NCBI RefSeq assembly: GCF_003202155.1
Contig: NZ_QFLI01000015.1
Span: 46,889 to 110,888 of the forward strand
DNA from: Marinifilum breve
GTDB taxonomy: Bacteria > Bacteroidota > Bacteroidia > Bacteroidales > Marinifilaceae
DNA length: 64,000 nt
Reading direction: 5' to 3'
In this document: piece after piece, positions 46,936 to 55,333 of the stretch
How the letters are laid out: each line of letters opens with the position of its first letter
Numbering within the stretch: position 1 is the first letter of the stretch
The notes under the pieces: generated by a model
Database searches by the model: none
The model's input: the letters and a program-made list of their open reading frames with translations, nothing else
Told to the model about the DNA's origin: nothing
Position numbers and translations under genes: made by a program

Positions 46936-48534
46936 TTATCTCCAGTCTTTATTAAATAGTTTTCTTTCTTCAGTTAAACTTAACACAGCTTTATCCTTCA
47001 ATATGCTTTGTGTCGCGTCATCAAATTTATTAATACCATCTAATGCCATAAATATCTGTTTATCGAAGATTTGATATTGTTCTATGATTTTATCAATTGA
47101 CATGTCCTCAATGTTTTTAAATAGCACACTATCATGAATTACAAATGGCAATTCAGTTAGCTTGAGTATTGATAAATCAAATTCTATCAAGTCGGCAAAT
47201 GACTTACCTGTCCCCGTATTGCCCGAGTGGTCAAATGAATATGATTTACGATTTAACTTAAAAACAGGTATTTTCTTTTTTCCAGGATGAATTTCGTTGT
47301 TTATTCTAATTAGCTCTCCATTAATCTTTTCTTCAATTTCTTTAAGGATGTCAGCAATAGTATCATCAAGGTTTTCATTTAAGTCTTTTATACTCTTTGC
47401 AACACCCTGTTTCTCTTCATAGAACTTATTTGCTGTATTTAATTTGCTGGCTTCTATTGTAAGTTCATAAATCTTATCAACGATAAACTTTGGACTATTT
47501 ACATTTTCAAGTAATGCCGCTATTTTTAAATCTAGTTTTTTTAGTTCAGCTTGAAAACCCTCATTTTCTGTAACTAAAACTGCCTTTGCTGCCAAAAGTT
47601 CCCTTTCCAATATTTTAGAAATTTTATTGTGAAAACTTTCAATTTCATTTATTTTCTCCTCATTAGGGTTCTCAAAAAAGGTAGAAAGCTTTGTGAAATA
47701 TTTACTTTTAACACTCTTACTACTCAAGTTTAAATCAAGCCTTTTAATCTTATTTAGAATTAAGCTTTGACTCTTTAATAATCTACTTTTTTGAGTTTTA
47801 AGCTCTATCAATTCTTTGCTAGTCAACTCTTCTATATTAACCGTATATTTTAGAAGATTATTTTTGATGTCAGCGATTTCTTGATTAATACGTTCAATCT
47901 CTAGGGCGTTCTTTTTGAATTCCGTTTTTGTTGTTTTAGCAATGTATTCCTTTTTTTGGGCACCATTCAGAATCCTTTTTGATTCTACTTTAGTTTTTAT
48001 TTCATTATTTAACTCTTCAAGCGTTTGATATAACTTAAATAATTTAATAATATTCACAACAGGTGCAGAAGGAGATTCTTTTATAGAATTGCGCAAAGGC
48101 TCATTAACATTGTAATTCTCTTTTCCCCATATTCGAGAAAAGGGATTTACTATTTGCCGAAAAGAAAGACTGCAATCAATCTCATAATCCATTTTTAATT
48201 GAGATGTATATTCTGCTTTATCAATTTCTGAAAGAGCATTATAATCCTTGTCGCATACCGTTATTATTTCTGGATTTTCTGTGTTGCGTGAATAATATTT
48301 CGAATCATGCTTAAACTCAAATTTAAAATAAAATGTTTGATGACCGATATTCTTTTGAGCACCTGAATCAATTGTAGAATAACTATTCCCACCGAATACA
48401 AAGTCTGTAATCATAAGAAACATTGATTTCCCTATTGAATTCGTAGAAAAGTTATCTCCTAAAACTACATTCAATCCCTTACCAAATATAATAGGGCTTT
48501 CAATGAACTTATCACATTTAATCTCTTTTAGCAT
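46936..48534 (-). CDS. DUF2326 SMC-like ATPase, ABC-3C system effector/motor component
   Basis: 532 residues from ATG at 48534 (MLKEIKCDKFIESPIIF); ATG at 48555 adds seven residues and overlaps the previous gene more. The Walker A-like loop is GDNFSTNSIGKS (residues 26-37 from this start), followed by FGGNSYSTID. The centre (about 165-400) is coiled coil with many Lys/Glu heptads, and the C-terminal Walker B-like strand is LPFVIHDS, about 65 residues before the end. This is the DUF2326 domain layout of the ATPase in ABC three-component conflict systems. It is translationally coupled to the middle component. A role in anti-phage or anti-plasmid defence is inferred from the family. Confidence 0.8.
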   Translation of the reverse strand: MLKEIKCDKFIESPIIFGKGLNVVLGDNFSTNSIGKSMFLMITDFVFGGNSYSTIDSGAQKNIGHQTFYFKFEFKHDSKYYSRNTENPEIITVCDKDYNALSEIDKAEYTSQLKMDYEIDCSLSFRQIVNPFSRIWGKENYNVNEPLRNSIKESPSAPVVNIIKLFKLYQTLEELNNEIKTKVESKRILNGAQKKEYIAKTTKTEFKKNALEIERINQEIADIKNNLLKYTVNIEELTSKELIELKTQKSRLLKSQSLILNKIKRLDLNLSSKSVKSKYFTKLSTFFENPNEEKINEIESFHNKISKILERELLAAKAVLVTENEGFQAELKKLDLKIAALLENVNSPKFIVDKIYELTIEASKLNTANKFYEEKQGVAKSIKDLNENLDDTIADILKEIEEKINGELIRINNEIHPGKKKIPVFKLNRKSYSFDHSGNTGTGKSFADLIEFDLSILKLTELPFVIHDSVLFKNIEDMSIDKIIEQYQIFDKQIFMALDGINKFDDATQSILKDKAVLSLTEERKLFNKDWR

Positions 48535-48751
48535 ATTTGATAATTTCGTTGTCAAAATCCATAGTTATCATATCCATGATATATAAAACATCTAGGGAAA
48601 AAATGAATTCATCAATGTTTTTAAATTTCTTTTTTGTCTTTGAATACAATTCATGTATTCCAATTTCTTTTTCGCTGCCTGTTTCAAGTATTTCAATCAT
48701 CTTGAATATGATTGAATCTTCAAGCCTAATATGTTTATTTGGATAAATCAT
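48518..48751 (-). CDS. ABC-3C system middle component, small winged-helix-like protein
   Basis: 77 residues: MIYPNKHIRLEDSIIFKMIE opens it, then IGIHELYSKTKKKFKNIDEF and IFSLDVLYIMDMITMD. The pattern (short start with PNKHI, a helical run, a final LxxLYxxxxI strand-helix) is that of the middle components between the DUF2326 ATPase and the effector subunit in ABC-3C operons. It overlaps the upstream gene by 4 bp and the downstream ATPase by 17 bp or more. In the family it probably links sensor and ATPase. Confidence 0.75.
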   Translation of the reverse strand: MIYPNKHIRLEDSIIFKMIEILETGSEKEIGIHELYSKTKKKFKNIDEFIFSLDVLYIMDMITMDFDNEIIKYAKRD

Positions 48752-49518
48752 TCGAATACCTCGCAGTTTTGTACAAAATAGGATATTATAATCTCTGATG
48801 CAGCAAATGAAGTTTGATTGGTCATTTTATATAACCAGGAAACCATACCATCAAAAATCATCTTTTGAGTGGAATTAACATTTTGTTTTCTAAGAGTCAG
48901 ATAATGAGATTTTATTTGTGATGAAATTGTTTCTGTAGTTAACGGTATTTCTAAATCAATTTCAGAAAACTTCTCCTTGATTAAATGATAATAATCCTGA
49001 ACATTAAGTTTGATTAATCTTTTAGTAAGGAAAGTTATTGAATCATCCGTTTTATCATCAATTTTCTTAGGGTCGTAATTTAGTTCAATGTTATCCATTA
49101 AATTCAAATCATTTTCCGATAAAAAATTAATTATTTGGTATATCTCATCTTCAACTTTTGAATTTTTCCAAAGTTCTTTTTCATTAAACTGAGAAATCAG
49201 TTTTTTCTTAACTAATATCAAATCCCTGTATTCTTCAACCGTTCTTGGTTTATCAAATTTTGTATGACAACTAACACATAAACAAATTAGATTATCAAGA
49301 TGATTTGGGTCGGTACTTAACTTTTCTTCATTTTCTAGTAAAATTTTCTCATCAGGCTTTGGGTTTAAAGGATAAATATGAGCTATTTCAAATTCCTTTT
49401 CCTTTTTGCCCTTTTTCTCATACATTAATAAGCTTGGGCAAAGTGGACATACAGCATTCACTTCCGCAAATAAATGCAACTTTTGATTTTCTGTGAATTT
49501 TATTCTTTTGTTTTCCAT
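48748..49518 (-). CDS. HNH-nuclease ABC-3C component
   Basis: 256 residues. An N-terminal HNH endonuclease has zinc pairs C24/C27 (CPLC) and C81/C84 (CVSC), His47 (AHIYP), Asn76 (LDNL) and His85, so the H-N-H residues are intact. The C-terminal half (about 125-256, ENDLNLMDNIELNYDPKKID to the end) fits the C-terminal effector-associated domain of ABC-3C systems. It is first in a three-gene overlapping operon (HNH protein, middle component, DUF2326 ATPase). The likely output is DNA cleavage once the ATPase senses an invader (inference). Confidence 0.78.
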   Translation of the reverse strand: MENKRIKFTENQKLHLFAEVNAVCPLCPSLLMYEKKGKKEKEFEIAHIYPLNPKPDEKILLENEEKLSTDPNHLDNLICLCVSCHTKFDKPRTVEEYRDLILVKKKLISQFNEKELWKNSKVEDEIYQIINFLSENDLNLMDNIELNYDPKKIDDKTDDSITFLTKRLIKLNVQDYYHLIKEKFSEIDLEIPLTTETISSQIKSHYLTLRKQNVNSTQKMIFDGMVSWLYKMTNQTSFAASEIIISYFVQNCEVFE

Positions 49519-49569
49519 TACTTATTTATGTTGTAATATCGTTCGTTGCCTTGTTGCTAATATTCGAGA

Positions 49570-49633
49570 CTATGAAGCGTAGCTTGTGTTGTGCCTGCGG
49601 CAAGCTATGCTTTATGAACCATTGTTGTGTGGC
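49570..49633. other. Cassette-like boundary: long hairpin and GTTGTGTGGC terminus
   Basis: A hairpin with 16-nt arms (49571-49586 and 49601-49616, 13 matches) and a GCC/GGC-bearing 14-nt loop precedes GTTGTGTGGC at 49624-49633. An inverted copy of that terminus lies at 50517-50526 on the other side of the neighbouring gene. The hairpin-plus-terminus layout recalls integron attC sites, but the core GTTGTGT does not fit the GTTRRRY consensus and no integrase is present. Confidence 0.5.
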
Positions 49634-49634
49634 G

Positions 49635-50471
49635 TTATTCTATTTTAATCCAATCCCGTTCGTCAAGTTTCCCTTGAATTTCTTCTGTTATCTGACTCTC
49701 TGGATTAAGTTTGTTAATTCTCCATTCAACTAAGAATATATTTGCAAGTTTTTCAATTACATTTAGCTTATTCGATACTTCTTCTATTGAGGCAACATCA
49801 ATTGAAATAATTCCATGCGCTACATTTTTACGGTCTTCGTAATTTTTATCGATCCAATCTGTTTGTCCTGCAATAATTTTCCAATTTTCACATTCTCCCC
49901 AAAGGTCTAAAAAACATTGCCAAATCTGATTTTTAACTCCTTGAGTTGTTCTTTCAGTAGGTGTATGATACTTACCTGCAACGACTTCTATTGAATTCCA
50001 AAATGCAAGAAACTTATCAAAAGGATCATCACTATTCAAGCCTTTTCTATACCAGCCTAAAGCTCTTAAAAATGTCGATTCTGTTAATGTCAGAAGTCTC
50101 GCTTCTTGGAAGGCAAACTTCCATTCTTCTTCAGTTACTGTCCTTAGAATTTCATATTCATTGAAGCTGTATCTTGGTCTTTGCTCATGAATACTTACAT
50201 AAAGTGGACATTTCGTTTTTACACTTAAAACATCAAGAGCTAATCCACTAAATATTAATGCAGCTTTTTTTCCAAATTCAATATCTGGTGCAAATGAGTT
50301 AACAGATAACTTAATTCCATCTCTATCCTTTTTAATTTTAACATTGGAATACAAAGGATCTCCAAACTCGATATCTTTTCTACTGCGGAATGATATTTCT
50401 TTATCAACTTCAATCGGTCCATTGACAAAGATATTAGTAGTCCATTTTGGTAATCCGTTTTCCCAACTCAT
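49635..50471 (-). CDS. MauJ-like protein with HEPN-type RX4H motif
   Basis: 278 residues. The N-terminal half is beta-rich and unassigned (TTNIFVNGPIEVDKEISFRS onward). The C-terminal half is helical (FLRALGWYRKGLNSDDPFDKF, then FWNSIEVVAGKYHTPTERTT) and holds RKNVAHG with Arg214 and His219, the R-x4-H signature of HEPN ribonucleases. Proteins of this kind are annotated as MauJ-like. The stop codon lies inside a 14-bp inverted repeat that also occurs just upstream of the start, so the gene forms a compact unit of about 0.9 kb. It neighbours an ABC-3C system, so a defence or toxin role is possible but unproven. Confidence 0.6.
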   Translation of the reverse strand: MSWENGLPKWTTNIFVNGPIEVDKEISFRSRKDIEFGDPLYSNVKIKKDRDGIKLSVNSFAPDIEFGKKAALIFSGLALDVLSVKTKCPLYVSIHEQRPRYSFNEYEILRTVTEEEWKFAFQEARLLTLTESTFLRALGWYRKGLNSDDPFDKFLAFWNSIEVVAGKYHTPTERTTQGVKNQIWQCFLDLWGECENWKIIAGQTDWIDKNYEDRKNVAHGIISIDVASIEEVSNKLNVIEKLANIFLVEWRINKLNPESQITEEIQGKLDERDWIKIE

Positions 50472-50794
50472 AGTTCAATAATTATTTTTTAGTTGTTCTA
50501 TTTTGTTCTTTCTAATGCCACACAACGTATAGCTAAAGTACAATGCACGTTACACCCCCTACCTACTCATTTCTTTTTATTATTAACACACAGGTCTTTA
50601 TGTGGGATTTCCTAATAAAACTCCATTTTTCTTTTTGCAAGAAACAAATCATGTAACGCTTAGCAATAAGCAAGCTCTAATTTAACCATTCCCTATCAAT
50701 CTATCTATCCTAATAATACATAGATTCATTATAAATAATTAATAAATTTGTAAACTATTTATCGTACCATCTTTCACATCTATATACATCCCAA
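50472..50794. other. Gap with right-hand inverted-repeat terminus of the MauJ-like unit
   Basis: GCCACACAAC at 50517-50526 is the inverted partner of 49624-49633; with flanks the match is 13 of 14 bases. A GCTTA/TAAGC hairpin lies near 50658-50671. The rest is AT-rich and no gene is seen. Confidence 0.55.
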
Positions 50795-50824
50795 ACAAAA
50801 AGCCACCAATTACTTGGCAGCTTT
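50795..50824 (-). terminator. Terminator overlapping the stop codon of the heptad-repeat ORF
   Basis: An 11-bp stem (arms 50799-50809 and 50814-50824, two wobble pairs) with a TTAC loop and a T-run on the minus strand. The 5' arm includes two bases of the TAA stop at 50823-50825. Such placement supports a former transcription unit for the ORF. Confidence 0.75.
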
Positions 50825-51341
50825 AAAGTTTAGGCAAGACAATAGTCAATTGTTTCGTTTTTAATTCCTTACACATTTTTCGAATCAGCAGCTGACTTCT
50901 TCCATTTGCCAATGATCGGAATGGGTTAGTTTCCATTCTGAATTGATTTTCATTCAATCCCGATCGAATTACCTTCAATCCCAATCGAATTTCTTTCAAT
51001 CCCAATCGAATTTCCTTCATTCCCAATCAATTTTCTTCCATTCCCAATCAATTTTCCTTCAATCCCAATGGATTTTCTTCCATTCCCAATCGATTTTCTT
51101 TCATTCTGAATTGATTTTCCTTCATTCTGAATCGATTTTCTTTCATTCTGAATCGATTTTCTTCCATTCTGGATTGATTTTCTTCCATTCTGGATTGATT
51201 TTCTTCCATTCTGGTTCGATTTATTTTCATTTCCGTAAAGTCTATTTCCTTTTTTGTTGGATCTATTTCTGTTCTCGGAGGATCTATTTCCACTTATGGA
51301 CTTCCTATTTCCATTCCGGAAGGGTTTACCTCTGGTAATTT
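50823..51341 (-). pseudogene. Decayed heptad-repeat protein gene (21 units of 21 bp)
   Basis: On the minus strand one frame carries 21 successive seven-residue units from 51341 to 50901 (for example SRMEENQ, FRMKENR, LGLKEIR, FRMETNP) and a unique end (RSQLLIRKMCKELK, then TKQLTIVLPKL) stopping at 50823. Register is perfect over 441 bp but broken by three stops: TAA at 51294-51296, and TGA at 51048-51050 and 51027-51029. Both TGAs sit where sibling units have CGA (Arg), so each is a single C-to-T change. No convincing N-terminal start is visible. The units suggest a charged helical protein. Function is unknown; it could be a pseudogene or non-coding repeat DNA. Confidence 0.5.
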
Positions 51342-51783
51342 TTGGTTTTCCTGCTCTATGGAAGTGTATTCTTCTATTTCTTGCGCATTTACACCAATGT
51401 GCAGATCATGCAGGTCCAATAAATAGGAGCTTAAGTTTTGTTAACTGCAAAGTACCGTTGCCATTCGATATCGAGGGAGTCATTCAGCAAATGTAAAATA
51501 CTTCGACCCGATGGTCTTTTCTGTATTTAAAGTATGTAGTAGAATCTATTTCACTTATGCTTTACTACTTTAGTAGTTTCTTGGTTGAATTGTTAGATTA
51601 ATTTAGAGAATTATGTCTTTAATTTCCAAATAAAAGCGTTAGTAATATTTTAATTTTGCTTGTTTATCAGATAAATACATCCGTTCGTAACTATGCGAGG
51701 TATTAGTGTTTTCAAACTAAGGAGAAGGTTAGAGGCGGAAGTATTTTTTTTAGAGTGAGGACAAATTAAATCCCAATTTTATT
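51342..51783. other. Gene-free stretch
   Basis: No credible ORF. It includes the possible remote 5' portion of the heptad ORF (minus-strand frame open to about 51440 without a start codon), followed by AT-rich DNA. Confidence 0.4.
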
Positions 51784-51916
51784 TCGTCGCAGTTATTATT
51801 CCAGACCTATTAAGATTTGCAGTTGCGACGATTTCATGGCGGTGCTATTAACCCAGGGCGGCGGTCGCATTCTCTCCCTTCCCCTGGGCTAGAATGATGT
51901 ATGCCCTTCAGGCAAT
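51784..51916. repeat. Cluster of palindromes, possible mobile-element remnant
   Basis: Three inverted repeats in 130 bp: TCGTCGCA/TGCGACGA (51784-51791 and 51824-51831), CCCAGGG/CCCTGGG (51852-51858 and 51882-51888) around a GC-rich spacer, and GCCCTTCAGGC (about 51903-51914). The second has a GC content far above its surroundings. No transposase is present. Confidence 0.55.
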
Positions 51917-51967
51917 TTAATTATATTGTACTAATGCATTTCTATTTTTTTACATCACGTGTTCTTT

Positions 51968-52176
51968 TCTCCTTAAGAGCCTGTCCCGATTAATCGGGAA
52001 GAAAGATAGAATGAGGTATTTTTTGTTCATTGGGTCAATTCGATATAATCCATTTCAAGTCACCTCACCTCAATCCTCTCCTTGAGGAGAGGGAAAGGGC
52101 TGCTGCATATATATACTATCCTCAAATTTTAAATTCCTTCTCCTTGTGGAGAAGGTCCCGACAGGGGGATGAGGTA
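51968..52176. repeat. TGAGGTA-bounded repeat elements (two copies)
   Basis: A first element at 51968-52019 (TCTCCTTAAGAGCCTGTCCC, then GAATGAGGTA) is followed by a composite element 52061-52176. That one opens CACCTCACCTCAATCCTCTC with a CTCTCCTTGAGGAGAG hairpin and closes with CTTCTCCTTGTGGAGAAGG, then GGGGGATGAGGTA. The ends CACCTCA and TGAGGTA are near-inverted. A homologous composite is at 55098-55215. Confidence 0.7.
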
Positions 52177-52196
52177 ATCATTCTAGAAACAAGCAC

Positions 52197-52224
52197 AAAA
52201 AAAAAGAGGCGCATCAAGCGCCCC
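52197..52224 (-). terminator. Terminator of the DPP4-like gene
   Basis: Stem GGGGCGC/GCGCCTC (plus arms 52206-52212 and 52218-52224, one wobble) with a 5-nt ATCAA/TTGAT loop and nine T on the minus strand. It has the same loop and similar arms as the flavodoxin terminator at 55228-55258. Confidence 0.85.
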
Positions 52225-52306
52225 TTCCCCCCTTTTATCTGATCTACCAACAATTCCAATATTGGTAACTGATAATTCTTAATTGATCATTGTTAATTGC
52301 TAATTG

Positions 52307-54484
52307 TTACAAGTTTTCCTTCAAAAAATCCACCATCTTGGTAAACAAATGCAATCTGGTTTGTCCCCCGTAAATGCCATGATTACGATTGGTATACAAG
52401 AACATCTCGAATTTCTTGTTGTGCTGTACCAACACCTCCGACAATTCCAAAGTATTCTGTACATGAACATTATCATCCGATGTTCCGTGAATCAACAGGA
52501 ACTTTCCTTTTAACTGATCTGCAAAATTGATTGGTGCATAATCATCGTATCCTTCCGGATTTTCCTGTGGTGTTCTCAGGTAACGTTCCGAGTAAATGCT
52601 ATCGTAATAACGGTAGGTAGTTACCGGTGCCACCGCGATTCCTGCTGCAAACACATCTGCTCCGCGGAACATACAAAGCGAAGACATTTGTCCGCCAAAA
52701 CTCCATCCATACACACCAATTTTATCGGCAGCAATGAATGACTGCTTTGCCATGTACTTTCCGGTTTCAATCAAGTCGATGGCTTCCAGGTTCTGAATCT
52801 GCATGTAGGTACATTTCTTGAATGCCTCTCCGCGTCCGCCAGTTCCACGGTTATCCACTACCACAACCACAAAACCTTCCTGTGCCAAATACTCCAACCA
52901 ATCGAACTGGTAACGATCCAACACCTTTTGCGATCCTGGTCCGCCATAAAAGTGCAACAATGCAGGATATTCCTTGTTCTTATCAAAACCTACCGGCTTC
53001 ATCATCCAGGCATTCAACTTCACACCTTCCGATGTTTCGAAGGAGAAGAACTCACGCTTTGGAATCTCGTACTCCTGCAACCTCTTTTTCAAATCTTTGT
53101 TATCTTCCAAGGTACGAATCAACTTGCCTATGGCATTGTGCAGTGTAACTACGGTTGGCACTCCATTGGCCGAATAGTAGTTGATGAAGTATTTGAATCC
53201 CTTGCTGAAGTTCGCAGAGTTTGTACCCTCCTGCTCACTCAATTTATGGGTTTTCTTTCCTTTGATATCTATCGAGTAGATTTCTCTTTGCAATGGAGAA
53301 ACCGCTGCAGCCTGGTAATAGAACAATTTCTTGTCTTCATCATATCCAAGGTACTTGCTCACTTCCCAATCGCCTTTGGTTACCTGGCGAACCAATTCAC
53401 CATCCATATTGTACAAATAGATGTGGTTGAATCCCGATTTCTCGCTGGTTACAATAAAGTGTTTGTTGTCCTTCAAAAAAGTCAAATCATCATTCACATC
53501 AACCCAAGCCTTGTTCTTTTCTTCGTACAACAAGTTGGTTTGTCCGTTATCAGCATTTGCCAGCAACAACTCGTAATGATTCTGATGACGATTCATTCTC
53601 ACCAAACTCAAAACCTTCGGATCTTGTGTCCACTTGATTCTTGGAATGTACTGATCGCTTTCTTCTCCCACATCAACCGTAGTGGTTTTCTTGCTTTCCA
53701 AATCGTAAACATGCACGCTTACTACCGAATTCTTCTCTCCCGCTTTTGGGTATTTGAAAGTATAGTTTTCAGGATAAAGTGCGTTTGCTTTCTTTTCAGG
53801 ATTCATCCCCTTAAACACAGTCATATTAAACTGTTTCACTTCACTCTCATCAAAGCGCATGTAGGCAATTCTTTTGCCATCAGGCGACCATTGGTATGCC
53901 TGCCAAAACGAGAACTCCTCTTCGTATACCCAGTCTGGCGCACCATTAATAATGTGATTGTATTTTCCATCGAAAGTAAACTGTGTCTCTTTTCCAGATT
54001 TCAAATCCTTAACGAACAGATTGTTCTTTCTAAAGAAACACACCATTTCTCCTGATGGAGAGAAATCTGCCAATTGCTGTCTTCCTTCCGATAGTTTTTC
54101 CAGTGTTTTCTTGTCTCTGTCATACACAAAAAACTCTGCCGAGAATGAATGACGATAGATGTCTTCACGATTCGTTGTAATCAAGATTTTTCTTTCGTCT
54201 GCCGAGAATTGGTAACCATCAATTCTTTTGATGTCCTCCTTGCTCAAGGCCTTCAAATCGAAAATTACCTCTTCCATTTCACCGGTAGCATAAGCATATT
54301 GCTCAATTTTTTGTCCCTGCTTTAATACCGTATAGCTTGCGCCACTTTTCATCGATCTTAATCCATAAACCGATCGGGCATAGAATGTTCCTTTGTTGGT
54401 GATATCTTCCAACTGAAAGCTTTTTTGTGCCTGCACACCAAATACGCACAAAAAGGCAAGTAATAGTAATGTTAGTTTGTTCAT
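52307..54484 (-). CDS. Dipeptidyl peptidase IV family serine protease (S9B), secreted
   Basis: 725 residues with a signal peptide ending FGVQAQ. The N-terminal beta-propeller includes the DPP4 substrate-anchoring Glu motif (WVYEEEFSFWQ). The C-terminal alpha/beta-hydrolase has the nucleophile Ser595 in YGWSFGGQMS, an acid in HGTSDDNVHVQN, and His in TNRNHGIYGG. The enzyme removes X-Pro (or X-Ala) dipeptides from peptides in the periplasm. It is a single gene with its own terminator; repeat elements flank it on both sides. Confidence 0.94.
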   Translation of the reverse strand: MNKLTLLLLAFLCVFGVQAQKSFQLEDITNKGTFYARSVYGLRSMKSGASYTVLKQGQKIEQYAYATGEMEEVIFDLKALSKEDIKRIDGYQFSADERKILITTNREDIYRHSFSAEFFVYDRDKKTLEKLSEGRQQLADFSPSGEMVCFFRKNNLFVKDLKSGKETQFTFDGKYNHIINGAPDWVYEEEFSFWQAYQWSPDGKRIAYMRFDESEVKQFNMTVFKGMNPEKKANALYPENYTFKYPKAGEKNSVVSVHVYDLESKKTTTVDVGEESDQYIPRIKWTQDPKVLSLVRMNRHQNHYELLLANADNGQTNLLYEEKNKAWVDVNDDLTFLKDNKHFIVTSEKSGFNHIYLYNMDGELVRQVTKGDWEVSKYLGYDEDKKLFYYQAAAVSPLQREIYSIDIKGKKTHKLSEQEGTNSANFSKGFKYFINYYSANGVPTVVTLHNAIGKLIRTLEDNKDLKKRLQEYEIPKREFFSFETSEGVKLNAWMMKPVGFDKNKEYPALLHFYGGPGSQKVLDRYQFDWLEYLAQEGFVVVVVDNRGTGGRGEAFKKCTYMQIQNLEAIDLIETGKYMAKQSFIAADKIGVYGWSFGGQMSSLCMFRGADVFAAGIAVAPVTTYRYYDSIYSERYLRTPQENPEGYDDYAPINFADQLKGKFLLIHGTSDDNVHVQNTLELSEVLVQHNKKFEMFLYTNRNHGIYGGQTRLHLFTKMVDFLKENL

Positions 54485-55097
54485 CTGTTTTATTCTTTGT
54501 AAGTCTTAGTTTCTATTTTTGGCTCTGTATAATTTAGAATAGCTAATTCTTTAAGTTTATCATTATCGATCTTTACTTTGTTCCAGTAACCATTGTGGGC
54601 ATTGGAAGGTCACGCTAATTAGACGCGGAAAAGTTTTTAGTAAGACGAGGAAGCTGAGAACTTGTTCGAAGATCACCTCGCCGCACTTAAAGTTTTCAAG
54701 TATAAATAGTTTGAGCTTACACGCCCTAGATTCTTTGTTTACTTTCTCATCAATGGAGAAAGTAAAAGCCATGCGGCTTGAGCAAAGCATCGTTTAGGCA
54801 ATAAATAATAAAAGCACTCTTCTTGTTTGCAATTTTATTGATTACCCACTGTATTTTATATTCTATAAGTTGGGAATTAGCCATACAAGGCTAATCTATC
54901 TCTGTGTAGAGATGGAGAGGTGTTGCTGTATCAACAAATCCAGCATTCGTAAAGACCTTTGTACGATCTGTTTTGTAGTATGATTGTAATGTCGTGCATA
55001 AGTATCGGTAAATCTATAAATTTTTCAGCATTCTAGATTCCATTGCTTTTTGTACTGTAATGGATTTATAATGATTCTAATTAATTTATCATACTGG
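54485..55097. other. Long gene-free stretch upstream of the DPP4-like gene
   Basis: It contains an ACTTTCTC/GAGAAAGT hairpin (54741-54748 and 54756-54763) in a moderately GC-richer block (about 54560-54800), which differs in composition from the AT-rich DNA around it and may be a repeat remnant. A 75-codon minus-strand ORF there lacks any domain or start context. Nothing else is recognisable. Confidence 0.35.
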
Positions 55098-55215
55098 CAC
55101 CTCACCCTAGCCCTCTCCTCTAGGAGAGGGAATTGGCAACTGCTAAATGTTTCAGTTGTCGTTAATTCTTATTATTCCTTCTCCTTAAGAGCGTTTCCTT
55201 AAAAGGGAATGAGGT
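55098..55215. repeat. Composite TGAGGTA-bounded repeat downstream of flavodoxin
   Basis: CACCTCACCCTAGCCCTCTC with a CTCTCCTCTAGGAGAG hairpin, a spacer of about 35 bp, then CTTCTCCTTAAGAGCGTTTC and AAGGGAATGAGGTA. It parallels 52061-52176 in order and spacing, and both are followed at about 20 bp by a similar terminator and an ATTCTTAATTG-rich tail. Confidence 0.75.
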
Positions 55216-55227
55216 ACAAGCTATAAA

Positions 55228-55258
55228 AAACAAAAGAGGCACATCAAGCACCTCTTTT
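55228..55258 (-). terminator. Terminator of the flavodoxin gene
   Basis: An 11-bp stem AAAAGAGGTGC/GTGCCTCTTTT (plus arms 55232-55242 and 55248-55258, G:U pairs) with a TTGAT loop and further T on the minus strand. Confidence 0.8.
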
Positions 55259-55333
55259 TATCTGATCAAGCCACCAAAATATTGATAACTATTTACCGTT
55301 CACTGTTAATTGATAATTCTTAATTGTTCATTG

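Noticed and set aside
49570-50526. Canonical integron cassette
   Set aside because: The terminal core GTTGTGTG does not fit GTTRRRY and no tyrosine integrase is in the window; kept only as a cassette-like observation.
50943-51338. 131-codon plus-strand ORF across the heptad tract (FHSQSIF-type repeats)
   Set aside because: It is the complement of the 21-bp repeat. The minus-strand frame has the unique C-terminal tail and a terminator, so the plus frame is more likely a shadow, although it is uninterrupted.
52928-54055. 375-codon plus-strand ORF
   Set aside because: It lies wholly antisense to the DPP4-like gene, whose catalytic motifs are intact; the antisense product has no recognisable domain.
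54563-54790. 75-codon minus-strand ORF upstream of the DPP4-like gene
   Set aside because: No recognisable domain or signal peptide, and no clear start context; it covers a compositionally distinct, hairpin-bearing intergenic block that looks like repeat-derived DNA.
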